A DNA stretch of 64,000 bases, from the NCBI GenBank assembly GCA_003169695.1, contig PNAS01000060.1:1-64000 (forward strand), written 5' to 3'. Positions 58,137-64,000 of this stretch are shown piece by piece (the first letter of the stretch is position 1; the number at the start of each line of letters is the position of its first letter). The notes beneath the pieces are model-generated. The model did not search any database, was not told where the DNA came from, and worked only from the letters and a program-made list of their open reading frames with translations. The DNA is from Spartobacteria bacterium (GTDB lineage Bacteria > Verrucomicrobiota > Verrucomicrobiia > Chthoniobacterales > UBA10450). The position numbers and the translations under genes are program-made.

Positions 58137-58304
58137 TTAAACGAACTTATTGTATGGCCGAAAATACAAGGTGATTCCCAACACGAGGAGACCGTTTTCC
58201 TGTTCGGGGTATTGATCGAGAGTCGTACGCTTCAGGCGGTCGCCGCCAACGTGATAAACCCGCGGGAACGAAGCAGGTAATTTCCAATCAGTTTGGATCT
58301 TCAT
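58137..58304 (-). CDS. Possible 55-aa protein
   Basis: MKIQTDWKLPASFPRVYHVG then GDRLKRTTLDQYPEQENG..., plausible composition. It may be the 3' part of a longer lost gene. From 58305 to 58781 only a 7-bp hairpin (58729-58747, GTTCGGC/GCCGAAC) is seen. Confidence 0.35.
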   Translation of the reverse strand: MKIQTDWKLPASFPRVYHVGGDRLKRTTLDQYPEQENGLLVLGITLYFRPYNKFV

Positions 58305-58781
58305 TCTTGAGACCCTTCTTTCGAAGATTCTGCGAGACGCACGTAACGGCGCAGAAATTCGGCGACCGCGCGTTTTTTCGCGTGAGCGCCACGGTGTTGG
58401 ACATAACCTTCGTCCGGACCAGCGAACAGCTAGACTGATTTTCCGTTGGGACGGGTATTCCGCGCTGACGAATGACAACCTCGGACACGGTCCGAATGGC
58501 AATGCGGGCCAGCCTATTCGCATCGACGCTCGAGTCGCTCGCCGGGTTCAGGCTTGGCGAATTTAGGGGGTGTCGGGATAACTTACATTTTAGAGCTCGC
58601 TCGAAAACGCTCGTAACGGTGGCCGTAACAAATAATGTTCGTTTAAAATGCTTATTAGGAGGCGCTTAGATTAACGAATCATCCAGTCAGACGAGCATTG
58701 GTCTATGGTAAGCTTACTGTATTTTGGTGTTCGGCGATGAGCCGAACAAAGGGGAGCGATACGATAATTGACCCCCGAGAC

Positions 58782-58817
58782 GCCGCCGAGCGTGTTCAGC
58801 GCTCGCGCGGCAATCGG
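58782..58817 (+). repeat. Dispersed 75-bp repeat, copy 3 (short)
   Basis: GCCGCCGAGCGTGTTCAGCG then CTCGCGCGGC. Partial relative of 12058 and 41207. Confidence 0.45.
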
Positions 58818-58845
58818 GCAAGTACATAAATTCAGACGGCGCCGA

Positions 58846-59208
58846 ATGGATCAAGATGCTTTGCTGGCAGTGTGGGACGCGCAACTCGAACTCCTTTCGA
58901 GGATCGCGATCGAATCAGGTTTAGAGGCAAAGGGCCGGGCGGGTTCGCGGATCGCCGCGAAAACCTTTTCGGAGGCTTTAACAGGGTGCGTTACCTTGCA
59001 TTCGGCAGCGGAATGCATGCGGTCTGATCCAGAGGGAGCACGGGTATTCTTACACCAGGCGAACCAGTTCAACTGGTTAATCTATGATCGGAACCAGCCA
59101 TTACCTTCGCTTCCAACTGGAGCGTTCGGGCCGTTTCCTCTGGTGGGCTTTGCCGTCACAGAAATGCTAAAGCGCCTACAGGAATTTGATCCAGCCAATT
59201 TCGATTAG
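58846..59208 (+). CDS. MDQD-type hypothetical protein
   Basis: 120 aa, soluble, mainly helical ('MDQDALLAVWDAQLELLSRI', 'GCVTLHSAAECMRSDPEGAR'). The start is chosen at 58846 because a separate 5' fragment at 40922 begins with the same MDQD.LLAVWDAQ. Function unknown. Confidence 0.6.
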   Translation: MDQDALLAVWDAQLELLSRIAIESGLEAKGRAGSRIAAKTFSEALTGCVTLHSAAECMRSDPEGARVFLHQANQFNWLIYDRNQPLPSLPTGAFGPFPLVGFAVTEMLKRLQEFDPANFD

Positions 59209-59537
59209 GCTCGCTCGCAGCATCGCCTGCCGTCAGAAGAGTTTGGGCTTGCCTCGGGATGCGTCGAATGCTAATCGTTTTGGCTTGTTCTGGGGGGAAC
59301 AAAAAGGTCGGGCGCCGTTGCTCTCGGGCGCGGTGCCCGGCTCTTTCCCAGATGTCCGGCGTCCGTTGAAGTTTCGCTTGTGTTTGCTTGGAAGCAGGCG
59401 ACACTACCCGCCTATTGGATTAAGTTCTGTTTGTTCGTTGCGTGGTAGATCGTCAGCTGAGATTTCCTCAGTGGTGGTTTGAAACTCGATTCTCGAGAAC
59501 GGCTCTGTAGCTGGCAGTTATTGCTCCAAAAATAACA

Positions 59538-59816
59538 ATGAAACTGTACGTAGGTAATCTCTCTTTTGAGACCACTGAAAACGATCTTCAGGATCTTTTC
59601 GAACAACATGGCAAAGTCACTGACGTCGCCCTAATGATGGATCGCACCACCGGCCGCTCGCGCGGCTTTGCGTTCGTCTCGATGGCCGACACGACGGAAG
59701 CCAACGCGGCTGTTGCCGCCCTGAACGGCAAAGAAGTGCAAGGCCGCACTCTGACCGTAAATGAAGCGCGCGCGCGCGAAGAGCGTCCGCGCCAGTCGGC
59801 CGGAAATCGCTACTAA
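59538..59816 (+). CDS. RRM-type RNA-binding protein
   Basis: 92 aa. A single RRM: RNP2 'KLYVGNLSF' at the N-terminus and RNP1 '[10 protein letters not shown]' near residues 42-51, then a basic tail. Such small RRM proteins bind single-stranded RNA, and in some bacteria respond to cold. A leader of up to 330 bp without genes lies upstream (59209-59537). Confidence 0.9.
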   Translation: MKLYVGNLSFETTENDLQDLFEQHGKVTDVALMMDRTTGRSRGFAFVSMADTTEANAAVAALNGKEVQGRTLTVNEARAREERPRQSAGNRY

Positions 59817-59836
59817 TCCAGCGCTTTTGAATATGC

Positions 59837-59866
59837 GAACCGGCGCTCTGCCAAGAGCGCCGGTTC
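59837..59866 (+). terminator. Perfect 13-bp hairpin between RRM and IF-1 genes
   Basis: GAACCGGCGCTCT, loop GCCA, AGAGCGCCGGTTC. No U-tract follows, so it may be a weak terminator, a processing site or a regulatory hairpin ten bases before infA. Confidence 0.6.
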
Positions 59867-59876
59867 TGCACTTCCT

Positions 59877-60095
59877 ATGGATTCCAAGAAAGCAATCGAG
59901 CTCGAGGGGAAAATCATTTCCGTCCTCGCGGGCACCATGTTCCGCGTGCAACTCGCGAACGACCACCTTGTCCTGGCGCATATCTCCGGCAAAATGCGCA
60001 AACGTTTTATTCGCCTAACGACCGGCGATCGAGTAAAACTCCAGATGTCACCTTACGACATCGATAAAGCGCGGATCGTCTACCGGCTCGGCTAA
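59877..60095 (+). CDS. infA: Translation initiation factor IF-1
   Basis: 72 aa, full length. 'AIELEGKIISVLAGTMFRVQ', 'HLVLAHISGKMRKRFIRLTTGDRV', 'KLQMSPYDIDKARIVYRLG' is the S1-like OB fold of IF-1. It binds the 30S A-site. It stands apart from the ribosomal protein operon, so it may be a second copy. Confidence 0.93.
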   Translation: MDSKKAIELEGKIISVLAGTMFRVQLANDHLVLAHISGKMRKRFIRLTTGDRVKLQMSPYDIDKARIVYRLG

Positions 60096-60104
60096 ACAAA
60101 TTTT

Positions 60105-60314
60105 ATGACCACCCCAGCGGCAACTGCGAAAAAAACACCCATGATTAAACGAATATTAGTCCGATGCCCGGCCACCGCCAAACTCACGGCGACCGGCTTG
60201 ACGATCGACGAAGATCTCTACGCGGACACGCCGCTCAAAAATCACAAGCTGACTTGCCCGCATTGTCAGCAAGTGCACGCCTGGACGAAAAAAGACGTCG
60301 TCCTCGCGCGGTAG
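60105..60314 (+). CDS. Small zinc-ribbon-like protein
   Basis: 69 aa. 'IKRILVRCPATAKLTATGLTI' and 'HKLTCPHCQQVHAWTKKDVV': one Cys plus a CPHC pair, a common form of uncharacterised small cytoplasmic protein. Nine bases from infA, probably one operon. Confidence 0.65.
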   Translation: MTTPAATAKKTPMIKRILVRCPATAKLTATGLTIDEDLYADTPLKNHKLTCPHCQQVHAWTKKDVVLAR

Positions 60315-60419
60315 GGACTGCGGCACCCGTCAGCGCAGCGTACTGGCCCCTGCCAGAGCCGCTGCAATTTGTCGCCTCGCCCTTGACAAGGAGCGCGCGA
60401 ACCGATTACGACTCGCGTC

Positions 60420-61124
60420 GTGACCTCGCCAGGCGGCAACCGCGAAGAACTTGACTCGATGGTCGTCGAGATCGAGCTGACGCTTTGCAGCATCATTCAG
60501 GGCGTCGCGCTTTATTTTCTTGTCGATAATGCGCGGCTCGTTTTGTCCGGGGGCCAATCCGCCGCGTGGCCTTACGCCGCCACCGGCCTGCTCATCATCC
60601 TCCTCTTTTGGTCGAGGTCACTGATCCATACGCTGACTTTGATCCGGTGGCCGCTCGAGTTCGTGCACAACTTCCTCTACATCGCGTGCGCACTCGTCGA
60701 GGCGCTCGCATTCACACGACTGGGCGACCCTTTCATGTGGTTTGTCCTGACCGCGCTCTACGCCATCATGGTCTGGGCGTTATTCGTTTACGATAAACGC
60801 ATCGTCGAACTACGCGGAAAGGACAGCGCCGGACCTGTCGGCAGCCGGTTGTATGCAATGGTCGGCGCCGATCAGCGCCTCAACATTGCGATCATCATTC
60901 CAGCGATCTTTGTTTTCAACGCCGGCAGTGCGATCGCCATTCACGCCAAACCCGAATTCTTCCTCCGACGCCACGGCCACCTTATCTTGATCGCGTTGCA
61001 GGCCATCGGCCTTTTGCTCTATCTTGCTTCCGTGATTCGGGCGTTCATCAAATTCGTGCCTTTGATTTCGGCCACGCGCGGGGAATGGCGCGCCGCCGCA
61101 GAAAACGCATCGCATCCCGGCTAG
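60420..61124 (+). CDS. Polytopic membrane protein
   Basis: 234 aa with six likely helices (about residues 17-40, 50-68, 75-95, 100-118, 150-170, 185-210). GTG start, the ATG at 60459 is possible. No motif known to me. Confidence 0.65.
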   Translation: MTSPGGNREELDSMVVEIELTLCSIIQGVALYFLVDNARLVLSGGQSAAWPYAATGLLIILLFWSRSLIHTLTLIRWPLEFVHNFLYIACALVEALAFTRLGDPFMWFVLTALYAIMVWALFVYDKRIVELRGKDSAGPVGSRLYAMVGADQRLNIAIIIPAIFVFNAGSAIAIHAKPEFFLRRHGHLILIALQAIGLLLYLASVIRAFIKFVPLISATRGEWRAAAENASHPG

Positions 61125-61243
61125 ATGCAAATTCCTGGCGTTACTGACAGCACCCGTCGAACGCGCACCACGCGATTCCTGATTCCGGCCGTCAACCAAA
61201 TCATGGTGGAGGAGCGCGCCACGGCGGCCCGCACGACTAGGCG

Positions 61244-64000
61244 CTAAAAAATATCGAGCAGACGCTGCGCGACGGCGAGCAGACCGAGACTACCCGAAGG
61301 GACGAGGATCGCTCGGATAAAGGGTTGTTCGCTCAGGGGAGCGAAGGCACCTTTCTTGAGCGTGCGAATTTCGCCGATAAGTTCAATGAACGCCCGTCGT
61401 TTGGACCAATGCCCATAGTTGGACAGTTGGAGAGCATGGAGATTATCGATCGCCGTTTCGCGCAATTGTTCCGCCGCGCGACGCAGGAAGATGGCGCTCC
61501 CAAGCGCCCACATCGCGTTCAACGTGAAAATCAGGATCAGCCCCACGGGCCACGTCCAGTTGTCAAAAAAAGTGGAGCGCGCGAGCACCATCAGTGTGAG
61601 GACGATGAGCGGATACCAGATTAATCGCGCCACTACCTCGGTCCGTTGCGCGACGAAGGTGATGTCGTGGTAGCGGGAAACGTCCTCTTCGTCCAGCGGT
61701 GGCACTCGGCGACTGCCAGGTATGATATATGGTTTCCATTGCCTCAATCCGTAGGTGAAAATCCGGATGAAATTGCTATTCAACTGGATGGCGTCGACGA
61801 CATAAAAAGTCAGGATCATCAACGAAATAACCGCAAGGATTAGGACCCAAGAATCAAAGATGAAGGCACTTTCACCCCGGGCAGGAACGACCGGTGTGGG
61901 AAAGAGTGCGAGAAAAGCGCAGGCCGAAAAGGTGAGATAAAGAGAGAAGACCGTGGCAATTCGGACAAAACGGGGCCAAAACTGGTTTCGCCGCAAATAG
62001 GCGACCCACGCATCCTCCGCAGGGACGGGAGTCTTCGAATTCATCCACCCCGAATACTCCTTCCAGCGCCGCAACCCAAAACGCAGATTTTGCCAGCGCA
62101 AACAGTCGCGAAAACTCATGCGTGGCAGGGACTCGAGGTGAAAGCGTTCGTTTACCTCGCCTTCATTCCAGCGGAGATCGATGTGCGCTTTGATCAAGAA
62201 GTGGACGGCAAGCAAAAATGCGATCAACCGTAACATTTCGCTGGGCCAAATACTGATCCCCGAAAGAAATGCCAGGGGCTCTTGATCCGCCGGATGTGTC
62301 TGCGCGTACCAGGCGACCGAACCGAGGATAGCGGGCGCCGTGCAAATAAGCCAGCCTTTCGTGCTCGAGAGTGCGCGCTTCACGTTGCCGGCGAAACCGC
62401 TGTCACCCGGCCGCGTTGGATGGACGATGCCGAGACTGAACCACAACACCATGAGAAGAAGCGCCAGACCAGCTCCGCTCAGCAAATAGACTCTTCCGCC
62501 AGAAAAGAACCAATTCCGCAGCCAGCGAGGACTATGGACCTTGGATGAATCGTGTTCAGAAACGACCCCTTGAGTTAGCTCATGCGCTCCGCGCCGGCCA
62601 ATTTCGTAAAGCCGCGGCTGCCGTGCGACTTCATTCTCGATGGCAGTGACACTCAGACGGCCTGTCGCGACAAGTGTCCCCGCAAACATCGAGGTTTGAT
62701 TATTATCGCGAAACGGTGCGACTTTTTGCCGGAACGCTGGATGACCGGCGTACTGGTCGATTTGTAGCGTGCTACCAAAAGGCGAGGCCACGACCAAATT
62801 CCGGACGTCTGCCCAGTCGTCCTTCCGCTCGAAATGGGCGTCGTAGTTGTTAGTAAAAAAAACGGCTTCCGGTAATTCGGGCCGGAGCGCGCGCAAGATC
62901 ATCAGTTTGTCGTAAATGTCCGAACCCAGGAGGCCGACCGCGCAAATGCCACGATCTTTCTCGCTCCTGGAAAGTCTGTCCTCCTCTTTCAACTGACGGG
63001 CGAGCCTCCGGAGAAAATCCGATTGATCCAGACCTTCGGTCGCCTCGACCGGAGCTGGGCCCGGGACCTGGCTCTTCTGCGATTGGTCGCTCGCATTTGC
63101 CTTGCCCGGATCGCCGGGCAAACGGCCATCGATCCCGTGCATGTAGCGATAAAATTTGATGCGTGGCGTTACTTCTTTCCCGTTTTTCCCGGTATGCATT
63201 TCTTTCGGCGACGCTTCTTCTTCGAAGGTGGTCGCCAGAGACTGACCGTAGGCGCTGTCCCATTCGGTCAGAATCACAACGCGATCTCCATCCACCCATT
63301 CTTCCTTTTTCTTTTTTGACGCTTCCCCAAGATCTTGCGCCGCGACGTGGACGCGGCGTTGCCTCAGGTCTTCGATCAAAGCGCTAAGCACCACATCATC
63401 GGTTGCGATCGTGCGAACAAAATGAAGTCCGCCTCGAGGCCCGGGAAAGATGCATCCTTCAACTCGGTCCTCTACCTTTTCCCCTTTCCGTAGTGACGGT
63501 TCCAGCAGCCATTCGTCCGACGCGGTCGCCAACGGAGAAATGACAGTGACTCCATCGAGCACCTCATCGCGCGTGAGAGAACGAAGGGGCCCAGGAGTCT
63601 GAGGCCATGGTTCCCAGTTCGCCGGTTCCTTGAGAATTTTTTGCAGCCCATTGGAATCGGCGGGCCCAATCAGTTTCACGTCCACGTTTTCAAGTCCTTC
63701 CACAAACGGCTTGATGAGGTTCGCGAAAGCGTCGAGAGGATTCGGATTTAGGCTGGTTCCAGGCAGCCACAGGACAAAAGCGTGTTCTGTCTCGCGGGAT
63801 GGATAGACGGTGGATCCCTTATCGGGTTTGCATTCCTCCCATGGAATCAGAATGGCGCTGTCTTCGACCGCGTACGTGAACCAGTTTTCCCACAAAGGCG
63901 TTTCGGGAACGGTGACGTACCCGATGTGCTCACTATCCATCGGCACCCAGCCGCTTTCGTTCAACCCTTCGAGTACTGCCTGACGCGCGCGCAGCCGTGA
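61244..64000 (-). CDS. Large membrane protein (5' end beyond the window)
   Basis: At least 918 residues. The frame is open to the right edge, so the start is not in view. The N-terminal half is soluble with 'RVVILTEWDSAYGQSLATTF' and 'AVGLLGSDIYDKLMILRALRP', an alpha/beta pattern without a known motif. The C-terminal half has about seven membrane helices. Not recognised. Possibly a sensor or transporter-like protein. Confidence 0.7.
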   Translation of the reverse strand, partial: SRLRARQAVLEGLNESGWVPMDSEHIGYVTVPETPLWENWFTYAVEDSAILIPWEECKPDKGSTVYPSRETEHAFVLWLPGTSLNPNPLDAFANLIKPFVEGLENVDVKLIGPADSNGLQKILKEPANWEPWPQTPGPLRSLTRDEVLDGVTVISPLATASDEWLLEPSLRKGEKVEDRVEGCIFPGPRGGLHFVRTIATDDVVLSALIEDLRQRRVHVAAQDLGEASKKKKEEWVDGDRVVILTEWDSAYGQSLATTFEEEASPKEMHTGKNGKEVTPRIKFYRYMHGIDGRLPGDPGKANASDQSQKSQVPGPAPVEATEGLDQSDFLRRLARQLKEEDRLSRSEKDRGICAVGLLGSDIYDKLMILRALRPELPEAVFFTNNYDAHFERKDDWADVRNLVVASPFGSTLQIDQYAGHPAFRQKVAPFRDNNQTSMFAGTLVATGRLSVTAIENEVARQPRLYEIGRRGAHELTQGVVSEHDSSKVHSPRWLRNWFFSGGRVYLLSGAGLALLLMVLWFSLGIVHPTRPGDSGFAGNVKRALSSTKGWLICTAPAILGSVAWYAQTHPADQEPLAFLSGISIWPSEMLRLIAFLLAVHFLIKAHIDLRWNEGEVNERFHLESLPRMSFRDCLRWQNLRFGLRRWKEYSGWMNSKTPVPAEDAWVAYLRRNQFWPRFVRIATVFSLYLTFSACAFLALFPTPVVPARGESAFIFDSWVLILAVISLMILTFYVVDAIQLNSNFIRIFTYGLRQWKPYIIPGSRRVPPLDEEDVSRYHDITFVAQRTEVVARLIWYPLIVLTLMVLARSTFFDNWTWPVGLILIFTLNAMWALGSAIFLRRAAEQLRETAIDNLHALQLSNYGHWSKRRAFIELIGEIRTLKKGAFAPLSEQPFIRAILVPSGSLGLLAVAQRLLDIF

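Noticed and set aside
1..64000. Insertion sequences causing the array breaks
   Set aside because: No DDE or other transposase frame and no typical terminal inverted repeat were found at the edges.

Overview
The window is dominated by a very large chromosomal integron. From base 1 (the array runs off the left edge) to 47.45 kb, about 45 gene cassettes lie head to tail on the minus strand. They are separated by 37 complete attC sites, of which 36 are 123-133 bp and 20 are exactly 123 bp, plus several shortened or half sites. The array starts at an attI-like junction (47447-47522) next to an integron integrase gene on the plus strand (47523-48528), which is the normal divergent layout. Two features show these are real cassettes and not a dispersed repeat. 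The arms pair as R''-L''-L'-R' with an extra unpaired base, and 32 cassettes have start and end core sequences that match each other. As read, intI carries a +1 frameshift, and a second, 5'-truncated intI lies inside the array at 17.3-17.6 kb.

Most cassettes encode one small exported, lipoprotein or membrane protein of unknown function. Recognisable products include an MltR-like protein, three TonB C-terminal-domain proteins, a BamE-like protein, a DUF2834 protein, an MFS transporter, an AT-rich NTF2-like protein, a PD-(D/E)XK-like protein, a zinc-ribbon membrane protein and a catalytically degenerate beta-lactamase-fold protein. Several cassettes are paralogues of each other, and some carry premature stops or frameshifts. 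Start and stop codons often lie inside the attC core.

The array is interrupted by four blocks without cassettes. (I) 5.1-14.9 kb: sugar-nucleotide/glycosyltransferase pair, membrane proteins, amidohydrolase and gene remnants. (II) 27.65-30.57 kb: a large secreted protein. (III) 34.4-37.5 kb: an S41 peptidase and a truncated TonB-domain gene. (IV) about 38.9-41.4 kb: a hydrolase, a DUF6265-like protein and small repeats. Blocks I and II meet the array through the same ~70-bp sequence, which sits where an attI would be.

Right of intI lie a pseudo-receiver protein, two unknown exported proteins and a Sel1-trypsin fusion protein. An integrative element follows at 52.4-57.4 kb: primase-like gene, two excisionase-like HTH genes and a tyrosine integrase, ending at a 3' tRNA-Arg fragment. 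The last part is ordinary chromosome: RRM RNA-binding protein, IF-1, a zinc-ribbon protein and membrane proteins.

The organism is probably a soil or sediment Verrucomicrobiota. This rests on protein style only (paired C-terminal repeats with an NISTR...GDNV.IGGF signature, a stand-alone IF-1 beside an RRM protein, moderate-to-high GC) and is not proven by a marker gene.
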